DNA of 64,000 bases from Mycolicibacterium cosmeticum (GCF_000613185.1 NZ_CCBB010000001.1:124001-188000); one strand, 5' to 3'. Positions 11,759-21,997 are shown, counted from the first letter of the stretch. A program made the numbers and translations. The notes: generated by a model from the letters alone, not told the origin.

Positions 11759-12091
11759 TCAAGCCCCGAACAACCGGCGCCGCAGCGCGGCCGCGTTGCC
11801 GAAGATGCGGATACCGAGCACGACGATGATCGCGGTGGACAGTTGGGTGCCGACGCCGAGCTGGTCGCCCACGTAGACGATGAGCGCGGCCACCAGCACG
11901 TTGAAGACGAAGGACACCACGAACACCTTGGCGTCGAAGATCCGCTCCAGGTAGGCCCGCAACCCGCCGAACACCGCGTCGAGTGCGGCCACCACCGCGA
12001 TCGGCAGGTACGGCTGGATGGCCTCGGGCACGCTGGGGTGGAACACCAGGCCCAACACGATGCCGACGACCAGTGCAGCGATTCCGATCAT
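11759..12091 (-). CDS. sbp: Small basic protein Sbp family (DUF1290, Rv1824-like)
   Basis: 110 residues with three predicted membrane segments: about 1-20 (MIGIAALVVGIVLGLVF), 28-45 and 68-90. The loop AVVAALDAVFGGLRAYLERIFDAKVFV-type region (written here as its start AALDAVFGGLRA at about residue 36) is the DUF1290 signature. The family is found across Gram-positive bacteria between paralogous DUF881 genes near division or phospholipid genes, exactly as here. Its biochemical role is unknown. It is separated from the upstream DUF881 gene by only 17 bp. Confidence 0.92.
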   Translation of the reverse strand: MIGIAALVVGIVLGLVFHPSVPEAIQPYLPIAVVAALDAVFGGLRAYLERIFDAKVFVVSFVFNVLVAALIVYVGDQLGVGTQLSTAIIVVLGIRIFGNAAALRRRLFGA

Positions 12092-12108
12092 GACTGTCTC
12101 ACAGCTTT

Positions 12109-13014
12109 CTAGGGCCCAATCTGCTTGGCGAAGCGGAGGTCTCGTACCGAACTGGCCGGCACGGTGAGGGCGTCTCCGGTGCTGACCGTGACGCCGACGC
12201 CGTAGGACTTCTCCAGCAGGGCCAGCCGCTGCCGGCCGGCACTGTGACCGAAGGCCTCCCGCATGGCATGCGGAGGCCCGATGACGGTGACGGCGTAGGG
12301 GCTGCTGATGGGCTGATTATCGACCAGGATGCCGCCGCCGGCCTGCCGGATGGTGACGTTGGGCCCGATGCGCACGCCGCCCACGGCGATCGCCTCGGCG
12401 CCGCTGACCCACAGTGAGTTGACGACCAGTTGCAGATCGCGATCCAGGATCACCTGCCGGCTGCCGGCGACGCGCTGCTTGGACACATCGGTGAGATCGC
12501 GCGATACGCCCGGATCGGTGATCACCACCGTCAGCCCGGGCCCGATCACCGGGGTGGCGGCTGCCGCGAACGCCGCCCGGTCGAGGTCGGCCAGCAGCGC
12601 CCGCCCGCGCTCGTCACCGGCCAGCCGGCCGCGCCGCTCGCCCTCCACCCGGGTGCTCAGCGCGTTCCGGCTCGCGGTCAACGCGTCGGTGCGGGCTTCG
12701 GCGGCGCGAACGCTGCCGGAGAGCACCTGCTGGGACTCCCGGTTGGCCGGCGCCACCGACTGCGCCTGGGACACCGCGGCGGCGAACACCGTCGCCACGC
12801 TCAGTCCGGCGACCAGATGCCACACCCAGCCCAGCCGCCGGGGCCGCCCCTCGGCGCGGGCCCGGGCCGCGGCGGCGTAGCCGGGGTCGAGGTGGTCGGT
12901 GAGCAGCGACCGCAGCAGCGACGGCACCGGAATGCGTTGCGGCGCACCCGCTTCGTGCGCGTTGAGCCCGACGTGAGGCTCGAACCCGCCCAGCGAGCGC
13001 GACGGGTCAACCAC
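12109..13014 (-). CDS. DUF881 membrane protein (Rv1823-like)
   Basis: 301 residues from GTG 13014, overlapping the end of pgsA2 by 8 bp, so translation is probably coupled. A cytosolic N-terminus of about 65 residues contains an Arg-rich patch (AAARARAEGRPRR). One transmembrane helix follows near 70-90 (LVAGLSVATVFAAAVSQAQS), then a coiled coil and a DUF881 domain (about 145-290; GPGLTVVITDPGVS, GGVRIGPNVTIRQAGGG). It is a paralogue of the 10983-11756 product; the pair flanks sbp. The function is unknown, and envelope or division involvement is inferred from neighbours. Confidence 0.9.
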   Translation of the reverse strand: MVDPSRSLGGFEPHVGLNAHEAGAPQRIPVPSLLRSLLTDHLDPGYAAAARARAEGRPRRLGWVWHLVAGLSVATVFAAAVSQAQSVAPANRESQQVLSGSVRAAEARTDALTASRNALSTRVEGERRGRLAGDERGRALLADLDRAAFAAAATPVIGPGLTVVITDPGVSRDLTDVSKQRVAGSRQVILDRDLQLVVNSLWVSGAEAIAVGGVRIGPNVTIRQAGGGILVDNQPISSPYAVTVIGPPHAMREAFGHSAGRQRLALLEKSYGVGVTVSTGDALTVPASSVRDLRFAKQIGP

Positions 13015-13555
13015 GCCGGATCACCAGCCCGACCTGCACCAGGTACAGCACGGCCGACCACAGGTACAGCACGATCCCCCAGATCAGGAAGGCCCAGCCG
13101 ATGGCCAGCACCACCCGGCTCCACAACGCGTCGAACTGGCCGAGCAGCACCAGCGGGAAACCGGACATCAGCGCGAACGTGGCGGCCTTGCCGATATAGG
13201 TGACCGGTAGCGCGGTCAGCCCGTATCGGCGCAGTACCGGCAGGGTGGCGGCCAGCAGCAGGTCGCGCGCGATGAGCACCGCGACGAACCACCAGGGCAC
13301 CACCCCAGCGGCCGCCAGGGCCAGCGGGATCACCACCATGTAGATGCGGTCCACCGCCGGGTCGAGCAGCTCCCCCAGCCGCGACGACTGGTTGTCGACG
13401 AGCCGGGCGATCTTGCCGTCGGCCCAGTCGGAGAACCCGCTGAACATCAGTACCGCGACGGCGAATCCCTTGGCGTGCAGCACCAGAAGCAGGTAGAGGA
13501 ACACCGGCACCAGCGCCAGGCGCAGCACGCTCAGGGCGTTGGGGATGGTCAGCAC
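13007..13555 (-). CDS. pgsA2: CDP-alcohol phosphatidyltransferase PgsA2
   Basis: 182 residues from GTG 13555. The catalytic CDP-alcohol phosphotransferase motif is complete: DWADGKIAR followed by GELLDPAVD, matching DxxDGxxAR-x8-GxxxDxxxD. Four to five further hydrophobic segments fit an integral membrane enzyme. It is named by synteny with M. tuberculosis Rv1822; the lipid product has not been assigned from sequence. Its ribosome site is weak. A longer reading from GTG 13663 is open only because a triple repeat lies in frame, giving a GATG-type repeated N-terminus, and is considered spurious. It lies downstream of secA2 and overlaps the next gene. Confidence 0.88.
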   Translation of the reverse strand: MLTIPNALSVLRLALVPVFLYLLLVLHAKGFAVAVLMFSGFSDWADGKIARLVDNQSSRLGELLDPAVDRIYMVVIPLALAAAGVVPWWFVAVLIARDLLLAATLPVLRRYGLTALPVTYIGKAATFALMSGFPLVLLGQFDALWSRVVLAIGWAFLIWGIVLYLWSAVLYLVQVGLVIRRG

Positions 13556-13570
13556 CCGGTCGGCAGGCTC

Positions 13571-13656
13571 ATTTCCCGTCGCTCCGCACGCCCCGGGCCC
13601 ATTTCCCGTCGCTCCGCTCGCCCGGGGTTGTTCTCCCGTCGCTCCGCTCGCCCCGG
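13571..13656 (-). repeat. Three tandem copies of a 29-30 bp GC-rich element
   Basis: On the minus strand each unit carries the core GAGCGGAGCGACGGGA (one copy has GTGCGGAGCGACGGGA) joined by CCCGGG-type linkers. The copies lie at about 13571-13597, 13598-13627 and 13628-13656. They fill the 117-bp gap between secA2 and pgsA2. A related pair occurs at 57888-57937. Confidence 0.8.
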
Positions 13657-13672
13657 TCCCCACGGGCTTAAC

Positions 13673-16024
13673 CTAGCGGAACACGCCCGGCAGGCTCAGC
13701 GCCGACATGGAATCGTCGGCCATCGGATCGTCGTGGATCATGTAGGTCCACGTCGAGGTCGGCCGGGCCAGCCGGGAAAGGTCCAATCCCACTTCACCAT
13801 CGACGATATTGGCCGTCTCGAAGGTCTGCTGCGCGGCCTCGATGGCGTCGGCGGCCAGCGAGGCGAACGCATCCACGGCCATCCGGTGGAACTCGTCGAG
13901 CGGGTTCTGCCTGCCCAGTGCCCGCAGGCTGATGCTCTCCCGGATGTCGGCCAGGTAGGCCAGGTGGTCGGCCCAGCCGCGGTCCAGGTGGTACAGCATG
14001 ATCAGCCGGGCGATCTCGGTCAGCCGCTCCTCCGAAACCTGCTCGGCGATCTGCTCGTAACGCTTGGGCGAACGCTCGGCCAGTTCCTCGCGGGCCGCGT
14101 CGGTGGTCAGCAGCGTGTTGCGCCGGTCCACCAGGATAGCCCGTTGCTGCGCCGTCAACTGGTTGTACCGCCACGTATTGGCATGCAGGTCAAGCAGTTT
14201 GCCCTCGGCCACCCGTTGCGCGTGGTCGAGCAGGGCGGCGGCCTTGGGGCTGGTGATCCGGCCGTCCTCGTCGACCTGCAGGGGCAGCTTGTTGGGTTCC
14301 AGATGGGCGACCACCACGTCGTCCTCCCAGCTGGAGAAGAACACCGAGGACCCCGGGTCGCCCTGACGCCCGGCCCGGCCGCGCAGCTGGTTGTCCAGCC
14401 GCTCGGTGAAGTGCCGTCCGGTGCCGATGACATGCAGCCCACCCAGCTCGGCCACGGCATCATGATCAGATTCGTCCGATCCACCCAGCCGGATATCCGT
14501 ACCACGACCGGCCATCTGGGTCGACACGGTCACCCGGTTCAGGGTGCCCGCCTCGGCGATCACGGCCGCCTCCTCGGCGTCGTTCTTGGCGTTCAGCACG
14601 ACGGCGGGAATGCCGGCCTTGAGCAGCCGCTCGTGCAGCTCCTCGGATTCGGCGACGTCGCGGGTGCCGACCAGGATGGGCTGTCCGGTGCGGTGCACCT
14701 CGGCGATGTGCTCCACGATGGCGGCGTTCTTGGCGGCGGCGGTGATGTACACCCGGTCCGGCTCGTCCTCGCGGACGTTCGGGGTGTTCGGCGGAATGGG
14801 CGACACCCCCAGCTTGTAGAACTGGCGCAACTGCTCGCCGGCCGCCAGTGCGGTACCGGTCATCCCGCACACCGTCGGATACCGGTTGATCAGCGCCTGC
14901 ACCGTGATGGTGTCCAGCACCTCGCCGGTCTCGGTGATGTCGATGCCCTCCTTGGCCTCCACCGCTGCCTGCAGGCCGTCGGGCCAGCGCTGCAGGGAGG
15001 CGATCCGCCCGCGGGAGGCGTTGATCAGGTGCACGGCGTCGTCGCGCACGATGTAGTGCACGTCGCGCTCGAGCAGCACATGCGCGTGCAGCGCCACGTT
15101 CACCTCGGTCAGCGTGGTGCTGACGTTCTCCTCGGAGTAGATGTCGATGCCGCCGAGCGCCTTCTCCAGCTTGCGGGCGCCGGTGTCGGTGAGTTGAACG
15201 TTGCGCCGTTCGGCGTCGGTTTCGTAGTCGGTTCCCGGCTGCAGCTCGCCGACCAGCCGGATGATCTCCAGCCGCGGACTCTCCCGGTGCGAGGTGCCGG
15301 CCAGCACCAGCGGCACCAACGCCTCGTCGACCAGCACGGAGTCGGCTTCGTCGATGAGGGCCACGTCGGGCCTGGGCGACACCAGATCGTCGACGGAGGT
15401 GACCAGCTGATCGCGCAGCACGTCGAAGCCGATCTCGTTGACCGAGCCGTAGACGACGTCGCAGGCGTAGGCGTCGCGGCGTTGCGCCGGGGTGGAGTCG
15501 GCGGTGATCCAGCCGACCGTCAGGCCCATCGCCGCCAGCAGCGGACCCATCCATTCGGCGTCGCGGCGGGCCAGGTAGTCGTTGACCGAGATGACGTGCA
15601 CCTTGCGGCCGCCGATGGCGTAGCCGGCGGCGGCGATCGCGCCGGCCAGCGTCTTGCCCTCACCGGTGGCCATCTCCACCACGTCGCCGGCCAGCATCCG
15701 CAGGGCCCCGAGCAACTGCACGTCGAACGGGCGCAGCGTGATGGCGCGGTCGGCAGCCTCCCTGGCGATGGCCAGGAACTGCGGGATGTCGGCGGACTCG
15801 GCCAGCTCGTCCAGGTTCAGCAGCCCGGCGGCCTTGCGCAGCTGCTCGTCGTCGAGATCCGCGGCCTTCGCGTCGAAGTTCTCCGAGTCGCGGACCAGCG
15901 TCATCGACTTGGCCTGGTCCTTGTCGGTGCTGGCGCCGAGCAGCTTCCAGAACCGATTGCTCAAGCGGCCCTGCTTGGCCGCCTTGGGGGTCTTCGAGGG
16001 TTTGGAACTCACAGCCACAGTCAT
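13673..16024 (-). CDS. secA2: Accessory Sec translocase ATPase SecA2
   Basis: 783 residues from ATG 16024, shorter than housekeeping SecA and close to mycobacterial SecA2 (808 in M. tuberculosis). Walker A ([11 protein letters not shown], near residue 112) and the DEAD-type Walker B (LIDEADSVL) are intact. The preprotein cross-linking domain and helicase motif VI region ([28 protein letters not shown]) follow. It lacks the C-terminal zinc-binding tail of SecA1. SecA2 exports a subset of proteins including some without signal peptides and is linked to virulence in pathogenic species. It is divergent from the BacA-like transporter gene across 83 bp. Confidence 0.96.
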   Translation of the reverse strand: MTVAVSSKPSKTPKAAKQGRLSNRFWKLLGASTDKDQAKSMTLVRDSENFDAKAADLDDEQLRKAAGLLNLDELAESADIPQFLAIAREAADRAITLRPFDVQLLGALRMLAGDVVEMATGEGKTLAGAIAAAGYAIGGRKVHVISVNDYLARRDAEWMGPLLAAMGLTVGWITADSTPAQRRDAYACDVVYGSVNEIGFDVLRDQLVTSVDDLVSPRPDVALIDEADSVLVDEALVPLVLAGTSHRESPRLEIIRLVGELQPGTDYETDAERRNVQLTDTGARKLEKALGGIDIYSEENVSTTLTEVNVALHAHVLLERDVHYIVRDDAVHLINASRGRIASLQRWPDGLQAAVEAKEGIDITETGEVLDTITVQALINRYPTVCGMTGTALAAGEQLRQFYKLGVSPIPPNTPNVREDEPDRVYITAAAKNAAIVEHIAEVHRTGQPILVGTRDVAESEELHERLLKAGIPAVVLNAKNDAEEAAVIAEAGTLNRVTVSTQMAGRGTDIRLGGSDESDHDAVAELGGLHVIGTGRHFTERLDNQLRGRAGRQGDPGSSVFFSSWEDDVVVAHLEPNKLPLQVDEDGRITSPKAAALLDHAQRVAEGKLLDLHANTWRYNQLTAQQRAILVDRRNTLLTTDAAREELAERSPKRYEQIAEQVSEERLTEIARLIMLYHLDRGWADHLAYLADIRESISLRALGRQNPLDEFHRMAVDAFASLAADAIEAAQQTFETANIVDGEVGLDLSRLARPTSTWTYMIHDDPMADDSMSALSLPGVFR

Positions 16025-16107
16025 ACGGTACGCGGCGGCCGGGCCGGCACGGACGGGCTGACCACCCATAAGCCGCCCTTGCCGGGTTGGAGCGGTACCT
16101 TGCCGTG

Positions 16108-18033
16108 ATGGATATGTTCACCCCCACGCTGGATTGGGGCGCCGAGCTACCGAAATCGCTGTGGTGGATCGCCACGGTCTGGCTCTATACGGCGATACCG
16201 ACCCTGGTCATCCTCACCCTGCTCGCGCGGTTCACCACCTGGGGGCGGCAGTTCTGGCGGATCACCGGTGGCTACTTCACGGGCCGCGACAGCATCGTGG
16301 TGTGGTTGTGGCTGGCGGGCATCCTGCTGTCGGTGATCATCGGGGTCCGCCTCGACGTGTTGCTGAGTTACCAGGGCAACGACATGATGACCGCGGCCCA
16401 GACCGCCTTCGAGGGCATCGGCAGCGACAACCAGGCCCTCAAGGACTCCGGTGTCAGTGGCTTCTGGTGGGCGTGGGCGCATTTCGCGGTCCTGGCGACG
16501 GTGCACGTCGCCCGTGTCATGTTGGACCTCTTCGTCACGCAGCGGTTCCTGATTCGCTGGCGCGCGTGGCTCACCGGTCATCTGACCGGTGACTGGCTGG
16601 ACGGCAAGGCCTACTATCGCGCCCGGTTCATCGACGACACCATCGACAACCCGGACCAGCGCATCCAGTCCGATATCGACGTCTTCACCAATGGAGCGGG
16701 CCCGCTGCCGGCCAACCCCAACACGCTGAGCGCCAACATGCTGCTGTTCGGCGCGATCGAGGCGATCGTGAGCGTCGGCTCGTTCGCCGTCATCCTGTGG
16801 AACCTGTCCGGTGACCTCTCCTTGTTCGGGGCCACGCTGCCCAGGGCGATGTTCTGGATCGGCATCGTCTACGTCGTGGTGGCCACCATCATCGCGTTCT
16901 GGATCGGCCGCCCGATCATCGAATTGAGCTTCCGGAACGAGAAGTTCAACGCCGCCTTCCGGTACGCCCTGGTGCGTTTGCGGGACGCCGCCGAAGCGGT
17001 GGCCTTCTACCGCGGTGAACGAGCCGAGCGGGTGCAGCTGCGGGAACGCTTCGCCCCGGTCGTCGACAACTACAAACGCTTCATCAACCGGTCCGTGAAG
17101 TTCTACGGCTGGAACCTTTCGATCAGCCAGATCATTGTTCCGTTGCCGTGGGTGATCCAGGCGCCGCGGATGTTCGCCGGGCAGATCAAGCTCGGTGACA
17201 TCTCACAGACGTCGTCGGCGTTCAGCCAGATCCAGGGCGGACTGTCGTACTTCCGCAACACCTACGACCAGTTCGCCGGCTGGCGGGCGTCCATCATCCG
17301 TCTGCACGGCCTGGTGGTCGCCAACGAGAAGGGCCGGGCGCTGCCCGAGCTGACCTGCGAACCCAGCCGGAACTGCCTGGTCGAACTCGACGGTGTCGAG
17401 GTGCGCACCCCGTTGGGGGAACCGCTGATCGAGGATCTGAACCTGCAGCTGGAAAGCGGTGACACCCTGATCGTCACCGGCCGGTCGGGGGCGGGCAAGA
17501 CGACCCTGCTGCGCAGCCTGGCGCAGTTGTGGCCGTTCACCTCGGGGACCTTCCGTTACCCGCAGGCCGAGAACGAGACGATGTTCCTGTCGCAGATGCC
17601 GTATGTGCCGCTGGGCGATCTACGGGCGGTGGTGTCCTATCCGCAGGAGCCGGGCAGCATCCCCGACGAGCGGCTGCACTGGGCACTGCAGAAGGTGTCC
17701 CTGCCGCAATGCTCCAAGCGGTTGGCCGAGGTGGCCGACTGGGCCAAGGTGCTCTCCCCCGGCGAGCAGCAGCGCATCGCGTTCGCGCGGGTGCTGCTGA
17801 CGCGACCGCGGGCGGTGTTCATGGACGAGGCCACCTCCGCGCTCGACGAGGGCCTGGAGTACACCATGTACGCGTTGATCCGGGAGGAGCTGCCGGAAAC
17901 CATCCTGGTCAGCGTCACCCACCGCAGCACCGTGGGCCAGCACCACGAGAAGCATCTGCACCTGCACGGCGCCGGGCGCTGGTCGATCGGCGACGTGGGC
18001 CGCGAAGTCGAGGACCAAGTCACCCCCGTGTGA
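16108..18033 (+). CDS. bacA: BacA/SbmA-type ABC transporter with fused ATPase (Rv1819c-like), copy 1
   Basis: 641 residues. The N-terminal 360 residues form an SbmA/BacA-like membrane domain with about six helices and the conserved block [18 protein letters not shown]. The C-terminal ABC domain has Walker [10 protein letters not shown], signature [13 protein letters not shown] and Walker [12 protein letters not shown]. It closely matches M. tuberculosis Rv1819c, an importer of vitamin B12 and other hydrophilic molecules including bleomycin-type peptides. The start at ATG 16108 is favoured because TACCTT ends six bases before it, giving a likely leaderless mRNA. It is the first of two adjacent paralogues. 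Confidence 0.94.
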   Translation: MDMFTPTLDWGAELPKSLWWIATVWLYTAIPTLVILTLLARFTTWGRQFWRITGGYFTGRDSIVVWLWLAGILLSVIIGVRLDVLLSYQGNDMMTAAQTAFEGIGSDNQALKDSGVSGFWWAWAHFAVLATVHVARVMLDLFVTQRFLIRWRAWLTGHLTGDWLDGKAYYRARFIDDTIDNPDQRIQSDIDVFTNGAGPLPANPNTLSANMLLFGAIEAIVSVGSFAVILWNLSGDLSLFGATLPRAMFWIGIVYVVVATIIAFWIGRPIIELSFRNEKFNAAFRYALVRLRDAAEAVAFYRGERAERVQLRERFAPVVDNYKRFINRSVKFYGWNLSISQIIVPLPWVIQAPRMFAGQIKLGDISQTSSAFSQIQGGLSYFRNTYDQFAGWRASIIRLHGLVVANEKGRALPELTCEPSRNCLVELDGVEVRTPLGEPLIEDLNLQLESGDTLIVTGRSGAGKTTLLRSLAQLWPFTSGTFRYPQAENETMFLSQMPYVPLGDLRAVVSYPQEPGSIPDERLHWALQKVSLPQCSKRLAEVADWAKVLSPGEQQRIAFARVLLTRPRAVFMDEATSALDEGLEYTMYALIREELPETILVSVTHRSTVGQHHEKHLHLHGAGRWSIGDVGREVEDQVTPV

Positions 18034-18059
18034 GCGCCTGCGCCGGGTAGCTTCCCGGC

Positions 18060-19955
18060 ATGGAGATGTTCAGCCAGTCGCTGGACTGGGGAAACGAGAT
18101 CCTCGCGTCGCTGTGGTGGATCGCCAAGGCATGGACGATCAGTGCGGTCGTCATGGTGGCGGTCACCGCGTTCCTCGCCAGGTGCACCGGCTGGGGCCGG
18201 CAGTTCTGGCATGTCACCGGCGGGTATTTCGTTGGGCGCCAGAGCATTCCGGTGTGGACACTGCTGGGCGTGCTGCTGCTGTCGGTGATGGTCTCGGTCC
18301 GGATGGACGTGCTGTTCAGCTACTACGCCAACGACCAGTCCACCGCTCTGCAGGTCGCCTTCGAGGGCGCCAGCTCCGGCAACGCGGCGGTGCGCGACTC
18401 CGGGATCGACGGGTTCTGGAAGTCGATCCTGATCTTCGTGGCGCTGGTCGCCGCCGATATCACCCGCACCCTGGTGGACCTGTACCTCATGCAGTACTTC
18501 ATCATCCGGTGGCGGGTTTGGCTGACCGACCACCTCACCGGTGACTGGCTCGAGGACCGGGCCTACTACCGCGGGCGGTTCCTCGGCGCGTTCGGCGGCG
18601 AACCGGTCGACAACCCCGACCAGCGCATCCAGCAGGACATCGACGTGTTCACCACCGGCACCGGGCCCGAGACCAACACCCCGACGGTGGGAACGGCGCA
18701 GACGCTGGCGTTCGGCACCGTCAACGCGGTGCTGTCCGTCGTCGCGTTCACGCCGATCCTGTGGAACCTGGCCGGGCCGCTGACCATCCTGGGGGTGACG
18801 ATTCCCAAGGCGCTGTTCTGGTTGGCTCTGCTCTGGGTGGCGGTGACGACGGTGGTCGCGTTCTGGATCGGCCGCCCGATCATCGGGCTGACCTTCCGCA
18901 ACGAACGGACCAATGCGGCGTTCCGCTATGCGCTGGTGCGTATCCGGGATGCCGCCGAGGCGGTCAGCCTGTACCGCGGCGAGGACGCCGAGCGGCGCGC
19001 CCTGGGCGGCCGGTTCGCGGCGATCATCGCCAACTACCGCCGACTGGTGCTGCGCGGGGTGGCGTTCCTGGGCTGGAACCGGTCCATCAGCCAGGTCATC
19101 TCGCCCCTGCCGCTGGTGGTGCAGGCGCCCCGCCTGTTCGCCGGTGAGCTCAAGTTCGGTGACGTCATGCAGTCGGCCGGGGCGTTCGGTTCGGTGCAGA
19201 GCTCGTTGAGCTTCTTCCGCGCCGTGTACGACGCGTTCGCCGGCTACCGCGCTGCCATCATCCGGCTGGACGGCTTGGTCACCGCCAATGAACAGGCCAG
19301 GGCGCTACCACGATTGACCGCGACGGACAGCGACGACGGCGGGGTCACGATCGCCGATGTGCGGGTGTGCTCGCCGCTGGGCGAGCAACTCGTCAACGCG
19401 CTGGACGTGCGGCTGGGCCCCGGCGACACCTTGGTGATCACCGGCCCGTCGGGCACCGGCAAGACGACCCTGCTGCGCAGTGTGGCCCAAATGTGGCCCT
19501 ACGCATCGGGTTCGGCGAGCCACCCGGCCGACGCGATGTTCCTGTCCCAGCTGCCCTACGCCCCGCTCGGTGACCTGCGCGCCGTCGTCGGCTACCCGGC
19601 CCCGCCCGGCACCTACCCCGACGATGCCATCCGCGCCGCGCTGGACGCCGTCACACTGGGGCATCTGACCGCCCGGCTGGACGAGGAAACCGACTGGGGC
19701 AAACAGCTTTCACCCGGTGAGCAGCAGCGCATCGCGTTCGCCAGGGTGCTGCTGGCCCGGCCGGCGGCGGTGTTCCTGGACGAGGCGACCTCGGCGCTGG
19801 ACCCGGGGCAGGAATTCGCGATGTACCGCACCTTGCGTGAGGCGTTGCCCGACACCATCGTGGTCAGCGTCAGCCACCGCGACAGTGTCGACCGCCACCA
19901 CCGCCAGCGGCTGGAACTGCTCGGTGCGGGACGGTGGCGGCTGGCGCCGGTATAG
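18060..19955 (+). CDS. BacA/SbmA-type ABC transporter with fused ATPase, copy 2
   Basis: 631 residues, with the same architecture as the preceding gene and many identical blocks ([53 protein letters not shown]). Walker A is GPSGTGKTT, the signature [13 protein letters not shown] and Walker [12 protein letters not shown]. Both halves look functional. Only 26 bp separate it from copy 1, yet TAGCTT six bases before ATG 18060 suggests a separate leaderless promoter. Tandem duplication followed by divergence is inferred; the two may differ in substrate or work as heterodimers. M. tuberculosis has a single gene at this position. Confidence 0.93.
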   Translation: MEMFSQSLDWGNEILASLWWIAKAWTISAVVMVAVTAFLARCTGWGRQFWHVTGGYFVGRQSIPVWTLLGVLLLSVMVSVRMDVLFSYYANDQSTALQVAFEGASSGNAAVRDSGIDGFWKSILIFVALVAADITRTLVDLYLMQYFIIRWRVWLTDHLTGDWLEDRAYYRGRFLGAFGGEPVDNPDQRIQQDIDVFTTGTGPETNTPTVGTAQTLAFGTVNAVLSVVAFTPILWNLAGPLTILGVTIPKALFWLALLWVAVTTVVAFWIGRPIIGLTFRNERTNAAFRYALVRIRDAAEAVSLYRGEDAERRALGGRFAAIIANYRRLVLRGVAFLGWNRSISQVISPLPLVVQAPRLFAGELKFGDVMQSAGAFGSVQSSLSFFRAVYDAFAGYRAAIIRLDGLVTANEQARALPRLTATDSDDGGVTIADVRVCSPLGEQLVNALDVRLGPGDTLVITGPSGTGKTTLLRSVAQMWPYASGSASHPADAMFLSQLPYAPLGDLRAVVGYPAPPGTYPDDAIRAALDAVTLGHLTARLDEETDWGKQLSPGEQQRIAFARVLLARPAAVFLDEATSALDPGQEFAMYRTLREALPDTIVVSVSHRDSVDRHHRQRLELLGAGRWRLAPV

Positions 19956-19963
19956 CGGCGTGG

Positions 19964-21469
19964 TCAGGCGGGCTGCGCCGCGTGAGCTCCGGCCCGCCGC
20001 GCCGCATGCTCGCCCGCCCGCCGCCCGAAGAACGAGCCTTCACCCAATTGCGTTCCACTGGCGTAGCCCTCGCCGTCCTGGGCGATGTTCGACGCACACG
20101 CGCCGGCGGCGTACAACCCCGGCACCGCGCTGCCGTCCTCGCGCAGCACCTCCCCGTCCAGTGACACGGCCAGCCCACCCATGGTGAATCCCGAATACAT
20201 GGCCACCCCGAGGGACAGGTCGAACGCCGCGTACGGTCCGGTGTCCTGCGCGGCGATGTAGTCGGGCTGCTTGTGGAAGTCCGGGTCCTCGCCGTTGGCC
20301 GCGGCCGCGTTGTAGCGCTCCAGGGTGGCGGCCAGATTACCGGCCGGAATGCCCAGGGCCGCTTCGATTTCGGCGATGGTCTCGTATCCGTCGATGAACT
20401 TGATCAGCGGCATCTCGGGCATCTGCATGTGTGCCTCGTCGACGATCAGGTACGCCTGCTGATCGGGTTGGCGCAGCACGAACGCCGACGTGCGCGAGTG
20501 GTAGGAATCCTCGGCCACGAAACGCCGGCCCTGGTTGTTGACGATCACGCCGGTCAGCAGGATCTCCGGCGGGTAGGCAGCCGCGGTGATGAACAGCCCG
20601 TCGAGGTTCTTGGCCACGCCACCGGCCGACACCCCGAGCCGGATGCCGAGGCCGTCATCGTGGGGGTTTCCCAGGATGTAGGGCTCGACTTCGCCGTGAT
20701 GCTTGGTCTTGCGCTTCTTGCCCAGCGCCGGTGTGTATTCGGCGACCATCTCGGGGTTCATCGCGAACCCTCCCGCGGCGATGACGACGGCTTTTGCCTT
20801 GACCGCACCGGTATTGCCGAAGTTCTTCCAGCTCACCCCGACCACGGCACCGTCGTCGACCACCAGGTTGGTGGCACCTGTCTCGTAACGGATTTCGACG
20901 CCGAGTTCGGCAGCCCGCTTCAGCAGCAACTGGATCACCATATCGGCGCCGCCCAGCTCGCCTGGCACCGGAACCGAGTGCCCGCGCGGTGCCGGCTTGG
21001 CCTGCTCGCAGAACGGCCACACCTTTTCGTTGCCGGTGTAGCTCAGCCCCTCGGTGCCCGGCGGCACCACCACCTTGCCGGGGTAGAAGCTGCGCTCGAA
21101 CTGGAAACCGAGGCCCTCAAGCCAATTGAAGTGCTCGACGCTGCCTTCGCAGTAGGCACGGATCTTGTCCAGTTCCGGGTCCTTGGACACCGCGACCAGA
21201 TATTTGTACATCTCCTCGGCGGAATCCTCATGGCCGGTGGCCTGCTGCACCGCGGTGCCGCCGCCGAGGTAGAAATGTCCGCCCGCCATGGAGGTGGTGC
21301 CACCCGCGGCCGCGGCGCGTTCCAGCACCAGCACCCGGGCACCGGCCGCCGCGGCACTGACGGCGGCACTGCCGCCGGCGATACCGAATCCGACGACGAC
21401 GACGTCGAATTCGCCGGACCAGTCGGTGACATCCTTGGCATCGACGGTGTCGGGGGTGGTGATGCTCAC
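19964..21469 (-). CDS. FAD-dependent dehydrogenase of the 3-ketosteroid dehydrogenase/fumarate reductase type
   Basis: 501 residues. The N-terminal FAD site (FDVVVVGFGIAGGSAAVSAA, then LVLERAAAAGGTTSMAGG) is typical of FAD_binding_2 flavoproteins. The C-terminal block EGYASGTQLGEGSFFGRRAG carries the conserved YxSG and FGRxAG elements of KstD and flavocytochrome relatives. The GTG start overlaps the stop of the upstream VOC gene (GTGA), so the two are translationally coupled. A KstR-type operator precedes the pair. A role as a steroid or steroid-intermediate dehydrogenase is therefore likely, but the ring position and substrate cannot be read from the sequence. It is convergent with the second ABC transporter. 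Confidence 0.85.
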   Translation of the reverse strand: MSITTPDTVDAKDVTDWSGEFDVVVVGFGIAGGSAAVSAAAAGARVLVLERAAAAGGTTSMAGGHFYLGGGTAVQQATGHEDSAEEMYKYLVAVSKDPELDKIRAYCEGSVEHFNWLEGLGFQFERSFYPGKVVVPPGTEGLSYTGNEKVWPFCEQAKPAPRGHSVPVPGELGGADMVIQLLLKRAAELGVEIRYETGATNLVVDDGAVVGVSWKNFGNTGAVKAKAVVIAAGGFAMNPEMVAEYTPALGKKRKTKHHGEVEPYILGNPHDDGLGIRLGVSAGGVAKNLDGLFITAAAYPPEILLTGVIVNNQGRRFVAEDSYHSRTSAFVLRQPDQQAYLIVDEAHMQMPEMPLIKFIDGYETIAEIEAALGIPAGNLAATLERYNAAAANGEDPDFHKQPDYIAAQDTGPYAAFDLSLGVAMYSGFTMGGLAVSLDGEVLREDGSAVPGLYAAGACASNIAQDGEGYASGTQLGEGSFFGRRAGEHAARRAGAHAAQPA

Positions 21470-21963
21470 GTGCTGCTCTCCTGTTTCACATGGTCGAAGA
21501 AGGCCTGGATCTCGGGCGGGATGTAGGCATATTCGAGGTACGGGACGCCGGCATCGGCGGCGCTGACATAGCCGAACCGCATGCCGCCGGGCATGACGCC
21601 GCGCTGGACCACCGGGGCACCCCGGGCGTGCGCCTCATCGAGGGCGGCTTCGAAGGCGTCGGCATCCGGGGCCGCCACGCAGATGTGGTGCAGACCGGGG
21701 CCGTTGGAGTCGAGGAATTCGGTGTAGATGCTGGCCCCCTGCACCGGGGCGATCAGTTCCAGCTGGGTGTCCCCGGCGTAGCTGAGCGAGATGTCGGCGG
21801 TGAAATCCGCGGGCGCACCGCGGTAGGTGCAGCCGTCGGGCCCGAAGTGCACCGCCGGCATGCGCACCCAGCGACGGGCACCGAGCAGCGCCGACAGGGT
21901 CGCTTCGGTGGCGTCCAGGTCGCGCGTCACCCAGGCTATCTGGACAGGTGTCTGGCTCAGCAT
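21466..21963 (-). CDS. VOC-superfamily (glyoxalase/dioxygenase fold) protein
   Basis: 165 residues from ATG 21963. The opening QIAWVTRDLDATEATLSALL and the later GPGLHHICVAAPDADAFEAA are the two beta-alpha-beta-beta-beta modules of the vicinal oxygen chelate fold. Candidate metal ligands are the His in LHHICV and the Glu in LEYAY. It starts the two-gene operon with the flavin dehydrogenase. TATCCT lies seven bases before the ATG, so the mRNA is probably leaderless. The KstR-type box sits about at the -35 position. The family includes epimerases, dioxygenases and binding proteins, so the reaction is open; a steroid or CoA-thioester substrate is suggested only by regulation. Confidence 0.85.
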   Translation of the reverse strand: MLSQTPVQIAWVTRDLDATEATLSALLGARRWVRMPAVHFGPDGCTYRGAPADFTADISLSYAGDTQLELIAPVQGASIYTEFLDSNGPGLHHICVAAPDADAFEAALDEAHARGAPVVQRGVMPGGMRFGYVSAADAGVPYLEYAYIPPEIQAFFDHVKQESST

Positions 21964-21997
21964 CGATCTGAGGATATCCCGCCCCACCCACCGTGGC

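Noticed and set aside
13553..13663. Longer PgsA2 start at GTG 13663
   Set aside because: The extension is only the in-frame reading of the triple repeat, has no ribosome site and is absent from the family.
13475..16108. Plus-strand frame of about 880 codons opposite secA2
   Set aside because: It is an antisense shadow with skewed His/Gln/Gly/Arg composition; SecA2 on the other strand is unambiguous.
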